Source: Corynebacterium sp. CNJ-954 (lineage in GTDB: Bacteria; Actinomycetota; Actinomycetes; Mycobacteriales; Mycobacteriaceae). Taken from it: a stretch of 64,000 bases of DNA. The stretch spans positions 186,001-250,000 of the forward strand of contig NZ_MKKI01000041.1 of the NCBI RefSeq assembly GCF_001942345.1, read 5' to 3'. The notes under the pieces are model-generated. The model saw only the letters and a program-made list of their open reading frames with translations. It had not been told where the DNA came from and made no database searches. Of the stretch, positions 1 through 8,649 are shown one piece after another (the stretch's first letter is position 1; the number at the start of each line of letters is the position of its first letter). A program made the translations under genes and the position numbers.

Positions 1-687
1 TTCCAGGAGCAGTCCACTGTCACGGTCGATGGCCCCCGACCGCTTGACGAGGTCGCGCGCCAACTCCGTGGCCAACGGCCCTTTCCTCCGGATACGGCGT
101 GCCACCGTCATCGCCGTGTCCAGCAGGTCGGCCGGGTCGACGAGGTAGGTGATGAGGTTCATCCGGAGTGCCTCGTCGGCGGCGAGTTTCCGACCGGTGA
201 GAATCATGTCCAGGGCGACCCCCTGCCCGACAACTTCAGCCAGACGTTGTGTCCCGCCGGCGGACGGGATGATTCCGAGTCCGGTCTCCGGGAACGCGAA
301 CTGGGCGTCAGTGGACCCGATCCGGATGTCGCAGGCCAGAGCCAGTTCATGACCACCACCGAACGCGTAGCCGTTGACCGCGGCGACAGTAGGTTTAGTG
401 AACGTCGCGATGGTCTCGAACAGTCGTTGCAACGGGCCGGCGAGGCCGTCCACCGGCGTCCGCACCGCCAGCTCGTTGATGTCGGCGCCGGCGACGAAGG
501 CGTCGTCCCCGGCACCGGTGAACACCACCGCGCCCACACCTGGGTCGTCAGCGATCTCCTCAAGGTGCCAACGCATCACGCTCTGGACTCCGCGGTTCAG
601 TGCATTGTGCGACTCAGGCCGGTTCACGGTGAGGACCGCTGTGCCGTCCCGGTCTTCGCGGACGACAAGGTCGTTGTCGTGCTTCAT
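1..687 (-). CDS. Enoyl-CoA hydratase/isomerase family protein (partial, runs off window start)
   Basis: Crotonase-fold protein; family members hydrate enoyl-CoA or isomerise/cleave acyl-CoA thioesters in the cytoplasm. The 229 visible residues contain the crotonase landmarks: N-terminal TVNRPESHNALN, oxyanion-hole stretch GAGDDAFVAGADINE, and NGYAFGGGHELALACD with the second Gly-rich loop, then GLGIIPSAGGTQRL. The C-terminal helical end lies outside the window. ATG at 687 has GAGGAG eight bases upstream and overlaps the stop of the TRAP permease gene (ATGA), so it is translationally coupled to the transporter. That suggests the imported compound is a carboxylate processed as a CoA ester (inference). 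The exact substrate cannot be told. Confidence 0.88.
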   Translation of the reverse strand, partial: MKHDNDLVVREDRDGTAVLTVNRPESHNALNRGVQSVMRWHLEEIADDPGVGAVVFTGAGDDAFVAGADINELAVRTPVDGLAGPLQRLFETIATFTKPTVAAVNGYAFGGGHELALACDIRIGSTDAQFAFPETGLGIIPSAGGTQRLAEVVGQGVALDMILTGRKLAADEALRMNLITYLVDPADLLDTAMTVARRIRRKGPLATELARDLVKRSGAIDRDSGLLLE

Positions 688-2746
688 CGGATACTCTCCT
701 CGTCATTGTTGATGGTGCTTCCAGTACGCGTGCCTGCTCCCCGTCCGGCCAGGATCTTCACCCCGATCACGGCGAGCACCACGATCGCGAGCCCGGTCAG
801 TGTGACTGTCCACTGTGGAAGGAAGACGAGGAAACCACCGACCGCCAACAGGATCCTGACCGGCACCGCCAGCTGTGTCTCCACGAACTGGAGGTATCCG
901 GAGAATGCCGCGGACAGGGCGAACACCGCGACAACGGATGCCAGTGCGGCGACGACGATCTCCGTCACGGTGCCCTGGGCGACGATCGCCGGGTTCAGGA
1001 CGAACCCGAAAGGAACCACGTACTTCACGGCGCCGAATTTCATGGCGTGGAAGCAGGTACCCATCGGGGACGCCTTCGAGATACTCGCGGCCGCGAAGGC
1101 AGCGAGACCGACCGGCGGGGTGATGTAGGAGACCGACGCCCAGTAGATGATGAACAGGTGTGCGGCGATCGGCTCCACGCCGAGAGCAGTGACCGCCGGC
1201 GCCATGACGATAGCCAGGAAGACGTAGGCCGCCGAGATGGTCAGCCCCATACCCAGGATGAAGCAGGCCAGTGCGCCGGCAATGAGAATCAGGATCAGGT
1301 TCTCCCCCACCAGCACAATGAGGTCGCGGGAGAGGGACAGGGCGACACCGGTCGCGGACAGACCGCCGAGGATCAGGCCGACTCCGGCGATGATGCCGAT
1401 GATCTGCCCCAGGGACTTCCCGGCGGCGAGAATCATGTCGACGATCTGCCTCGGCCCGAACGGGATGGAGGGGCGCACAATCGCGATACCGATCAGCAAC
1501 GCCGTGATCCAGTACGGGACCTGCGCCTCCGACGGTGTCAGCACGAGCATCAGGGTCAGCAGCACAATGGCGGTGATGTAGGGCCACCCCTCGACCAACG
1601 CCTGCCGGAAGCGCGGAAGCTGGTCTTTCGGCGTACCGGTGAGGTTCCGCCGCGCAGCGTACCCGTCCACCTGCAGGAAGATCCCCAGGAAGTAGAGGAA
1701 CGCCGGGAGCGCCGCAGCGATGAGGACCTCGGTGTAGGGGACCCCGATGAACGAGACCATCAGGAAGGCGGCCGTACCCATGACAGGCGGAGTGATCGAA
1801 CCGCCGGAGGATGCCGTCGCCTCCACCGCTCCCGCGGTCTTCGGGCTGAATCCGGACTTGATCATCGCGGGAATCGTCATCGGCCCCGTGGTCAGGACGT
1901 TGGACACCGCCGACCCTGACATCATGCCCATCGCCGCGGAACTGCCGACAGAAACTTTCGCGGAGCCGCCCCGGTACTTGCCGAAGATCGACATGGCGAG
2001 GTCATTGAAGAACGCCGCACCCCCGGTGTGTTGGAGAACGATGCCGAACAGCATGAAACCGACGAGGATTGTCGCCGCAGTGTCCAGCGGGAGACCGTTG
2101 ATGGAGTCCGAACCCATGACGTGTGTCTGGGCCAGGGTGACCGGGTCATAGGTGATTCCCTGCAGGAAACCGACGGGGATGATGTCGGCGACCAGCGGGT
2201 ACAGGGAGACGGCAAGCGCCAGCCCGGCCACGATGAGCCCTGCAGCCCGGCGCAGGATCTCCACGACCAGTCCCCAGTAGACGAAGCTCAGGACGGACGC
2301 CGAGGTCGGGGCGACGAGCGCCCAGCCGTACTCGGCGATCTCCGTCCCGTGGGAACAGAACCAGAGTGCACAGGCGATGAACAACGCGATGAGTCCCACG
2401 TCGTACCACGGCACTCCCCGCCGAACCTCGGTGTGGCTGTCTGTCGTCGGCTTCTTCTTCGATGCCGGGGTGAAGATGAGGACCATCGGCAGGAAACAGG
2501 CTGAGAGAGGTAGAGGAATGAGTTGGTCGGAAGCGCGATACCGAACAGGTTCCAGAAGAACACCTGGTTCATCGTCACGGCGACGCCGGTGAGGGTCAGG
2601 ACGACCACAACGACTTTCCAGGTGAGGGTGAGCCGGGGGTTCGTGGGTTCACCGGCGTTCTCGTCGATGACCGGCTCTGCGGCGGACGTGGTGCGCTCCC
2701 GAGTTGTCTCCCGGTCGAGAGATGGGCTTGTCATGGTTCTCGTCAC
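684..2746 (-). CDS. TRAP transporter fused permease, TAXI type (frame interrupted near 2500)
   Basis: Membrane part of a tripartite ATP-independent (TRAP) importer of the TAXI class, with small and large permease subunits fused. The long frame (to 684) gives about 600 residues with many hydrophobic segments and the DctM-like motifs GMMSGSAVSNVLTTG and ATASSGGSITPPVMGTAAF. The N-terminus lies in another frame from 2746 and carries the first transmembrane helix (WKVVVVVLTLTGVAVTMNQ, then FFWNLFGIALPTNSFLYLS). The two frames join near 2500 if one base is added, giving LYLS..ACFLPMVLIFTP, the normal order of this family. Start GTG at 2746 overlaps the receptor stop (GTGA) with GGAGAGG upstream. 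As sequenced the gene is frameshifted; see the frameshift finding. Confidence 0.85.
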
Positions 2747-3942
2747 GACCTCTCCGTGTCAGTGATCTCGGAGATGGGGGCCAGGGCGGGGAGATTCGCC
2801 GCCTTCCATTCTTTCCACAACCGGACCGCATCTCCGCTGCCGGAGTGCTGGTCCCAGAAGTCGGGCCAGTGGTCCTGCATCAGTTTCTCCCGTTCGACGA
2901 GCGCTTCGTTGCGCTCCTGGAGTTGGGGGGTCCACCGGCCGATGTCCCGGAAGAATCCGACCGCCCCCTCATGGAACGGGACGGTGGGAGCGAGCAGTAC
3001 CTTGTCGGCTGCGAACGCCACCGCGTCCGGCGTCGAATCCTTGAAGTCGTCGAAGTTGTCATGGAGGAGGTCCAGCATCGCCCGGACCTCCTCTTCAGGA
3101 CGGTCCCTCGTGGTGGTGAGAGGGATGGAGTACTGCATGTTGACCACAGACTCCCCCTCCGCCATACCTGCAGCACCCCGGGCCTCACCGAGCAGGACCA
3201 TGGGGGCAAGTTCCTCCCAGGTCCGGTACTGCTCGGGGCTACCGCCGGACAGGTCGAGCCACCTGACCGGGTACTGCGACGCGAGTTCCTCCACGGTGGC
3301 ACCCACCACGTTCTGGTACATCACGTCCAGATGGCCCGCTTTCACGGCTTCGGCCTGCTCACTGTAGGCGATGTCGACCAGCCGGACGTCGTCGAGGGTG
3401 AGCCCGCCGAAGTCGAGAATCGCCTTCAGCTTGTAGTTGATCGACGTCGATGCCAGAAGTCGGGGAAACCGCTTGCCCCGGAGATCACTGACTGTCTCGA
3501 TCCCGGAATCCCGCCGGACGAGAACACCGTAGTTTCCCGGTGGTGCCCAGATCTGCCGGATCGGTTGCGGTCCCCAGTTCTCCGAGGTGTACTCGTCCTC
3601 GCCTTCGAATGCGTAGTAGTACTCGTCCCCCGCACGGGAATACTGCGCCGTGCCGGAGATCAGCGGGCCGATGCGGGCGATGCCCGTGTCTCCTGCCATG
3701 ATGCGGACCTTCGAACCGCTCCGGTTGGTGACCATGTTCGCGATGGCGGCGACATCGTTGTAGGTGCCCGTGCCTGTGGGGTAGGTGGCCCACACCGTCT
3801 GCGACGGAAGCCCGTCGACCGACACCGCCGCAGGTCGCGAGCAACTCGCGAGTGTGGCGGTCAGGCCGAGCAGCCCCAAACCTTTGAAGAGATCACGACG
3901 TGTCAGCGACCGTGGTCGGGACCGCGAGAGGGGGACAGACAT
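2743..3942 (-). CDS. TAXI-family TRAP transporter solute-binding lipoprotein with Tat signal
   Basis: Extracytoplasmic receptor that captures the substrate and hands it to the fused permease encoded next. ATG 3942 is chosen because AGGAGG sits 4 nt upstream; a longer in-frame start at 3969 lacks this. The protein begins with basic residues and a twin-arginine motif TRRDLFKGLG, a hydrophobic run, and a lipobox LASC, so it is probably Tat-exported and lipid-anchored. The mature part has TAXI hallmarks: YPTGTGTYNDVAAIANMV near the N-terminus, GDTGIARIGPLISG, and SDLRGKRF. The gene overlaps the permease by 4 bp. About 399 residues, slightly longer than usual TAXI receptors. Substrate unknown; the downstream enoyl-CoA hydratase hints at an organic acid. 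Confidence 0.9.
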   Translation of the reverse strand: MSVPLSRSRPRSLTRRDLFKGLGLLGLTATLASCSRPAAVSVDGLPSQTVWATYPTGTGTYNDVAAIANMVTNRSGSKVRIMAGDTGIARIGPLISGTAQYSRAGDEYYYAFEGEDEYTSENWGPQPIRQIWAPPGNYGVLVRRDSGIETVSDLRGKRFPRLLASTSINYKLKAILDFGGLTLDDVRLVDIAYSEQAEAVKAGHLDVMYQNVVGATVEELASQYPVRWLDLSGGSPEQYRTWEELAPMVLLGEARGAAGMAEGESVVNMQYSIPLTTTRDRPEEEVRAMLDLLHDNFDDFKDSTPDAVAFAADKVLLAPTVPFHEGAVGFFRDIGRWTPQLQERNEALVEREKLMQDHWPDFWDQHSGSGDAVRLWKEWKAANLPALAPISEITDTERS

Positions 3943-4114
3943 GGCGCCTCCTGGATGTGTGATGGTCATCTCCCACCGTTCTGTGAAGTGACCTGAATCA
4001 TCCTGACACTCTTGTTCCGAGAGGGAAACATCCTGCGGCGATTAATGACACAGTGGCAATGATCGCGGTCGGGATTCGCACTGATGTCCGGAGGACGGCC
4101 ACATCCGACGCCCC

Positions 4115-4148
4115 GCCGAGGATGATGAAGAGGCATAATATCCTCGGC
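4115..4148. promoter_or_regulatory. 9-bp inverted repeat in divergent promoter region
   Basis: GCCGAGGAT (4115-4123) and ATCCTCGGC (4140-4148) form perfect arms around a 16-nt AT-richer spacer containing GCATAATA, a possible -10 region. It lies between the divergent TRAP receptor and MFS genes, 38 bp upstream of the MFS start. This is suited to a dimeric regulator, but no regulator gene is adjacent, so the role is inferred. Confidence 0.4.
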
Positions 4149-4186
4149 TTACCCTGCATACACCCGACCAAGGACAGTGCCCCGCC

Positions 4187-5353
4187 ATGCCCCGTCACGC
4201 CATAACCGCCGCCGACAAGAGGCGTGCACCGCGACGGCTGCAACTGTTCACGATCTACCTCGGCGGATTCATCGGCCCCTTCGCCGCACAGTCCGTGGCG
4301 GTCGTACTGCCTGATGTGGCGGAGACGTTCTCCATCACCCTGGAGCAGTCCGCGGTCGCGGTGCTCGTCTACCTCCTCCCTTTCGCCACCATGATGCTGG
4401 TGTCCACCCACGTGGTGAGGCGCTTACCTCCCCGCAGGATCATCCGTTGCGCCTATGCGGTGACCTGTGCCGGCGCAGTGACATGCATGGTCACGAGTTC
4501 CTGGACCGTCTTTCTCACCGGCTTCCTGGTCCTGGGGCTGGCGAATGCCTTCACCCTTCCTGTGCTGCAGCTCGTCCTGAAGAACTGCGTGCCGTCGGCG
4601 AGGTTCGGTTCGGCGATGGGCACCTATGTGGCGATGCAGTCCCTCGGGCTGCTGTCGGCACCGCTGGTCTCCGGAGTGGCCTCAACCGTGGACTGGCAGT
4701 TGGTCTACCTCGTCGTTCTGGCGGCCGCACTGTGGATCCTCGTCGCCGGTGTGCCCGACACCCCTCCACCGGCACGGACCGCGACCGCCCCCGGCCGGGT
4801 CCGGTGGGCCCCCACCCTGGTCCACACCGCCACCAGCCTGGTGATCGGGTTCGGCATCTTCGGACTCTCCGCGGTCACCTCCGTGCATCTGGAGGACGCC
4901 TTCAGCCTCGACGCCGTAGGACGCGGGCTGGTGGTGATGTGCGGCGGTCTGGCGGCGTTCGCGTTCGCCAGTCTCCTCGGCAGACTCGCCGACACGGTCG
5001 GCCCCACCCGGGTCCTCCTTGGCAGCATGTCCGTGTCCGTGGTGGTTCTGGTCCTTATGCCGACCGTTCCGGCACCGTGGGCTGTGGCGGTGTGCTGGGC
5101 GATGGCGGTCCTCAGCGCGCAGGGTGTTCAGCTGAGCATCAACCTGCTGATCCTGCGTGCGCCTCGTGGTGCCTCGCTGCTGTCGACGGTCCAGGCCTTC
5201 CGTTTCTACGGGTCGTCAGTCACCCCGATGGTGCTTTTCCCGGTCTACGGGTGGTCCGCGAACTGGGCGTTCTGGATCCCTGCAGCGGTCACGGCTACCG
5301 CCCTCGTACTCCAGGGGCTGCTGGCGTTCCAGAGCCTCCGTGGCCGACGGTGA
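4187..5353 (+). CDS. MFS transporter (12-TM)
   Basis: Cytoplasmic-membrane major facilitator superfamily carrier of 388 residues, the usual length. Hydrophobic helices alternate regularly from about residue 20 (FTIYLGGFIGPFAAQSVAVVLP) to the end (FWIPAAVTATALVLQGLLAF). A basic loop VRRLPPRRIIR follows TM2, the place of the family loop motif, and LLGRLADTVGPTRVLLG matches the repeat of that motif in the second half. ATG 4187 follows a short leader without a strong Shine-Dalgarno sequence. It is monocistronic, divergent from the TRAP operon and convergent with the next MFS gene (5 bp between stops). The sequence suggests a drug or metabolite exporter, but the substrate is unknown. Confidence 0.85.
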   Translation: MPRHAITAADKRRAPRRLQLFTIYLGGFIGPFAAQSVAVVLPDVAETFSITLEQSAVAVLVYLLPFATMMLVSTHVVRRLPPRRIIRCAYAVTCAGAVTCMVTSSWTVFLTGFLVLGLANAFTLPVLQLVLKNCVPSARFGSAMGTYVAMQSLGLLSAPLVSGVASTVDWQLVYLVVLAAALWILVAGVPDTPPPARTATAPGRVRWAPTLVHTATSLVIGFGIFGLSAVTSVHLEDAFSLDAVGRGLVVMCGGLAAFAFASLLGRLADTVGPTRVLLGSMSVSVVVLVLMPTVPAPWAVAVCWAMAVLSAQGVQLSINLLILRAPRGASLLSTVQAFRFYGSSVTPMVLFPVYGWSANWAFWIPAAVTATALVLQGLLAFQSLRGRR

Positions 5354-5358
5354 ATCTG

Positions 5359-6651
5359 TCACACGACGGTCACGACCCGGCCTTCGTCCTCAACGGGAGC
5401 CTTGACCACCCGCGACGGACTGTTGAAGGTCGCCCGGGACAGGACGACGAATGCAGCGCACAGCAACACCAGGGCGATCCAGTACGGCACGGCGATGCCG
5501 ATGCCGTAGAGCACACCGACGGCCAGAGGAACGACGACGCCGACAGCGTTCTGCATTCCCTGGGTGACACCGGCGAGCCATCCCTGCTCGTCGTCGCCCA
5601 CCGACGTGGAGAGCACTCCGTTGAGAGTTGCGGTCATCGGCCCCTCCCCGGCACCGAGCATGAGGGTGCCGGTGATCAGCAGCCAGGGTTGGTGCACCGC
5701 CGAGGCCAGGACAGCCAGCGCCAGCACGCCTGCCGTCTGGACGGCGAGACCACCGAGGATCACGCCCCGTTCGCCGACCCATCTGAGCAGGATGCCCAAC
5801 AGGACGCCCTGGATCAGGATGTCGAGGACTCCGATACAGGAGTTCAACAGGCCGATCTGGGTCGGTGACCAGTTGACCGTGTCCATGGCCAGCACGCTGT
5901 AGTTGTTGACGAAGAAACTGAAGGGGATCACCACCAGCAGAAGCCCGGCCAACAGCATCCGCAGCGACGGCCGGGCGAAGGCGTCCCGGAAGACGGTCAG
6001 CGGGTGGATGTGCTCGACGGCGAGCCTGGCCGTCCGGTTCTCCGGCGCGTGACTTTCCGGCAGGGCAACCAGGGCGAGCACGCCGACGGTCAACGCGACG
6101 GCCGCGGTGGCGAGGACCGGCAGGTCGATACTGTGCGCGGCGAGAAGACCGCCGAGTGCCGGGCCGATCATGAAACCGATACCGGAGAGCGCCCCGAGCA
6201 TGCCGTAGCGCTTCGCCCGCTGTTCGGCGGGGGTGATGTCGGCGACGTAGGCGAACAGCGCGGGCATGTCACCGGCGGTGATGCCCTGGATGATCCGCCC
6301 GAGAAGCAGCAGCCAGATCGCACCGCTGAGACTCCCCGCGAGGAAACCTCCGAGCGCGAAGATCAGGAAACCCGCAGCGGCACCGAATGCTCCGATCACG
6401 ATCACCGGACGCCGTCCCCACCGGTCAGAGATGCCACCGAGGACCGGTGCGGCGAGAAAGGCGCAGAGTGCGTTGACCGCTTCAAGCAGCCCTACCCACA
6501 GGGCGAGGGTACCGACGGAGGGCATCGTGTCGCGGACGACGAAGGGAAGGATCGGCAGAACGATGGTCATGCCGATCACGTTGAGGAGAGTGATGGTGAC
6601 GAGCATGGGCCAGGCCCAGCGTGAGGTCACCTCAGATTCATTGCTTGTCAT
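5359..6651 (-). CDS. MFS efflux transporter (TetA-like) divergent from a TetR regulator
   Basis: Twelve-helix MFS protein of 430 residues resembling drug:H+ antiporters of the tetracycline/multidrug type. After TM2 it has AAPVLGGISDRWGRRPVIVIG, the G-x(3)-D-R-x-G-R-R signature, and in TM5 GLGFMIGPALGGLLA-like motif C (seen as GIGFMIGPALGGLLA). ATG 6651 is used rather than 6687: a TACAGT -10 box on the minus strand ends 8 nt before it, implying a leaderless message. The gene is divergent from a TetR gene and the shared palindrome at 6662-6674 overlaps this -10 box, so it is probably repressed by that TetR and induced by its export substrate. Confidence 0.88.
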   Translation of the reverse strand: MTSNESEVTSRWAWPMLVTITLLNVIGMTIVLPILPFVVRDTMPSVGTLALWVGLLEAVNALCAFLAAPVLGGISDRWGRRPVIVIGAFGAAAGFLIFALGGFLAGSLSGAIWLLLLGRIIQGITAGDMPALFAYVADITPAEQRAKRYGMLGALSGIGFMIGPALGGLLAAHSIDLPVLATAAVALTVGVLALVALPESHAPENRTARLAVEHIHPLTVFRDAFARPSLRMLLAGLLLVVIPFSFFVNNYSVLAMDTVNWSPTQIGLLNSCIGVLDILIQGVLLGILLRWVGERGVILGGLAVQTAGVLALAVLASAVHQPWLLITGTLMLGAGEGPMTATLNGVLSTSVGDDEQGWLAGVTQGMQNAVGVVVPLAVGVLYGIGIAVPYWIALVLLCAAFVVLSRATFNSPSRVVKAPVEDEGRVVTVV

Positions 6652-6661
6652 GGTTCGAAAC

Positions 6662-6674
6662 TGTACTCGGTACA
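6662..6674. promoter_or_regulatory. Probable TetR operator TGTAC-TCG-GTACA
   Basis: Perfect 5-bp arms TGTAC and GTACA around TCG, between the divergent MFS and tetR genes. It overlaps the minus-strand -10 TACAGT (6665-6660) for the transporter and the plus-strand -10 TACACT (6671-6676) for tetR. A bound repressor would block both promoters, the standard TetR autoregulation layout. Confidence 0.7.
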
Positions 6675-6731
6675 CTTTCGAAGTCAATCCACTGTTGTAC
6701 CAATTACATTTTTCTCGCTAGTGTGGTGCGC

Positions 6732-7333
6732 ATGGCAGCCGACACGACGACCAGGAACCCCACCCGCCGCGAACGCAAGAAGGCGGCGACCCGGCGTGCG
6801 ATCGCGACGCCGCCCTGGAACTCTTCCTGGAGCGCGGCTTCGACAATGTCAGCGTCCGCGAAATAGCCGACGCCGCCGACGTCTCCCCCACCACGGTCTT
6901 CGCCCACTTCCCCTGCAAAGAAGCCATCGCCGTCGACGAGGACGACGAGATGCGCGAACACCTCACCGCCGCGGTCTCCGACCGACCGGACGGTGTCAGC
7001 ATCCCTGACGCCCTCCGACAGTTCTACCGCGAGGACGCCTGGCACGCCGACGCACCCGAAGGCTCCCACCAGCGCTTCACCAAGCTCATCGACGACTCGC
7101 CCTCACTGAGCGAGTACGCGCAGAAGATGTGGCTGCGGCACGAGGACGCCCTCGCCGACACCATCGCCGCCGAACTGGGAATGGCCGTGCCGGATGCGAC
7201 AGTCCGGGCATTCTGCCGCTTCGTCCTGCAGGTCCAGCTCATCAACGTCCAGGACGGACTGGACGCCGACACCACCGATGCCGCCTTCGACCTGCTCACC
7301 CCCGGCTGGGAGAGCTACCTCGCCGGTCACTGA
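6732..7333 (+). CDS. TetR-family transcriptional regulator (frame interrupted near 6805)
   Basis: Repressor expected to control itself and the divergent MFS exporter. The N-terminal DNA-binding helix-turn-helix is split by a one-base loss: ATG 6732 opens MAADTTTRNPTRRERKKAATRRAIA, then the frame changes and continues ALELFLERGFDNVSVREIADAADVSPTTVFAHFPCKEAI, the classic TetR HTH, and on to a ligand-binding domain ending LLTPGWESYLAGH. Adding one base after GCGATCGC near 6805 gives RAIADAALELF and a protein of about 200 residues, the family length. It may start leaderless after TACACT (6671-6676). As sequenced it is frameshifted; a sequencing error is the simplest explanation. Confidence 0.85.
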
Positions 7334-7336
7334 GCA

Positions 7337-7353
7337 ATCCGCTCACAGCGGAT
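7337..7353. promoter_or_regulatory. Inverted repeat ATCCGCT-CAC-AGCGGAT upstream of clpP pair
   Basis: Perfect 7-bp arms (7337-7343 and 7347-7353) with a 3-nt centre, 57 bp upstream of the clpP start; a third copy of ATCCGCT follows directly at 7352-7358. There is no T-run after it, so an operator fits better than a terminator. The PopR-like regulator at 8621-8962 is the natural candidate to bind here; this is inference. Confidence 0.45.
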
Positions 7354-7409
7354 CCGCTGTCGGCAGCAGGCCATTGCCCGACGCGATGGTCGTGCGCAGT
7401 GTGGTCACC

Positions 7410-8042
7410 ATGTCAGAGAACAACCCCGACCCCACCCGCATCCTCGACCAGGAGATCTACCGCGACCTCTACGAACGTCGCATCATCGTCCTCGGCGACG
7501 CCCTGGAGCAGGACACCTCCAACCGCCTGTGCACCTCCCTGCTACTCCTCGCCTCCCGCGACGCCATGGCGGACATCATCCTGCTCATCAACTCCCCCGG
7601 CGGCTCCGTCCCCGGCATGCTCGCCATCCGCGACACCATGCGCGGCATCCCCAATGACGTCGCCACCGTGAACATCGGCATGGCCTACAGTGCCGGCCAG
7701 TTCCTGCTCTCCGCCGGAACCCCCGGTAAACGTTTCGCCCTACCGCACGCCAAGGTGCTGCTGCACCAGGGCTCCGGCGGCATCGGCGGCTCCGCGCAGG
7801 ACATCGAGATCCAGGCCGCCGACATGCGGCACACCCGCGACACCGTCCTGACCTGCATCGCCGACGACACCGGTCAACCCCTCAACAAAGTCACCCGCGA
7901 CTCCCTGCGCGACCGCTGGTTCACCGCCGAGGAAGCGAAGGACTACGGTTTCATCGACCGGGTCATCGACGACCTCAACCTGATCACCGGCCCGGACGGA
8001 CTGACGACCCGGCGCACGACACTCGGTCTGGGGGTGAACTGA
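7410..8042 (+). CDS. clpP: ClpP-family serine protease subunit, catalytically intact (ClpP3/P4-like)
   Basis: Proteolytic core subunit of a cytoplasmic Clp protease, 210 residues. The triad is present: Ser94 in GMAYSAGQF, His119 in VLLHQG and Asp168 in LRDRW, together with the oxyanion-loop INSPGGSVPG at 60-69. ATG 7410 is preferred; ATG 7386 in frame is possible and neither has a strong Shine-Dalgarno sequence. The next gene begins 1 nt after its stop and encodes a degenerate ClpP partner, and a PopR-like regulator lies convergent. This arrangement resembles Streptomyces clpP3-clpP4-popR (a stress-induced backup to clpP1P2). The housekeeping clpP genes are not in the window. Confidence 0.9.
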   Translation: MSENNPDPTRILDQEIYRDLYERRIIVLGDALEQDTSNRLCTSLLLLASRDAMADIILLINSPGGSVPGMLAIRDTMRGIPNDVATVNIGMAYSAGQFLLSAGTPGKRFALPHAKVLLHQGSGGIGGSAQDIEIQAADMRHTRDTVLTCIADDTGQPLNKVTRDSLRDRWFTAEEAKDYGFIDRVIDDLNLITGPDGLTTRRTTLGLGVN

Positions 8043-8043
8043 C

Positions 8044-8649
8044 ATGACCAGCTACCCGATCCCCTACGTCACCACGTCGACGCCGAGCGGCGAAAAGACC
8101 GTCGACATCTACAGCCGGTTGCTCGACGAACGCATCATCTACCTCGGCACACCGGTCGACGACGGCGTCTCCAACACGGTCATCGCCCAGCTGCTCCACC
8201 TGGAAAGCGACAACCCCGACGCACCCGTCTCCCTGTACATCAACTCCCCCGGCGGATCACAGTCCGCGACGATGGCGATCTACGACTGCATGCAGTTCAT
8301 CCGCCCCCGGGTGGAGACCACCTGCGTCGGACAGGCCGTCGCCTCCGCGGCACTGCTCCTCGCCGGCGGCGCCCCGGGACACCGGTCGATCCTGCACAAC
8401 GGCCGGGTCGTCCTCAGCTCACCGGCGGCCGAAGGTGGCCGCGGCACCATCCCCGACCTGATCATCGAGGCCGAGGAAATGGAACGGATCCGGCGGCTGC
8501 AGGAGAGCATCCTCGCACGGCACTGCGGTCGGACTCCGGAACAGGTCCGCACCGACACCGAACGCCAACTCGTCCTCACCCCGGACGCCGCAGTCGACTA
8601 CGGCGTGGTCGACCGGATCCTCACGCAGCGAGAAGCACCGGCCCTCTAG
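8044..8649 (+). CDS. ClpP-like protein with degenerate catalytic site (ClpR-like)
   Basis: ClpP fold of 201 residues pairing with the preceding subunit. Fold landmarks are kept: LYINSPGGSQSATMAIYDCMQFI (written here in parts: LYINSPGGS, then MAIYDCMQFI) and CVGQAVASAALLLAGGAPG. The active site is not: the nucleophile position (after CVGQA) is Ala100, with a serine one residue later at 101; the catalytic His (in the family IHQP) is Ser125 in VVLSSP; the catalytic Asp (ERD) is Gln175 in DTERQL. It is therefore predicted to be inactive as a peptidase and to act structurally in a mixed ring, as plastid and cyanobacterial ClpR do. Its 3' end overlaps the convergent PopR-like gene by 29 bp. Confidence 0.88.
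   Translation: MTSYPIPYVTTSTPSGEKTVDIYSRLLDERIIYLGTPVDDGVSNTVIAQLLHLESDNPDAPVSLYINSPGGSQSATMAIYDCMQFIRPRVETTCVGQAVASAALLLAGGAPGHRSILHNGRVVLSSPAAEGGRGTIPDLIIEAEEMERIRRLQESILARHCGRTPEQVRTDTERQLVLTPDAAVDYGVVDRILTQREAPAL

Noticed and set aside
247..2504. Long plus-strand frames opposite the TRAP/enoyl-CoA hydratase genes
   Set aside because: They are antisense shadows of GC-rich coding sequence with Arg/Pro/Asp-rich random composition; the minus strand holds recognised families.
2480..2530. Programmed frameshift in the TRAP permease
   Set aside because: No slippery heptamer or stimulatory hairpin seen; nine similar breaks in the window make sequencing error more likely.
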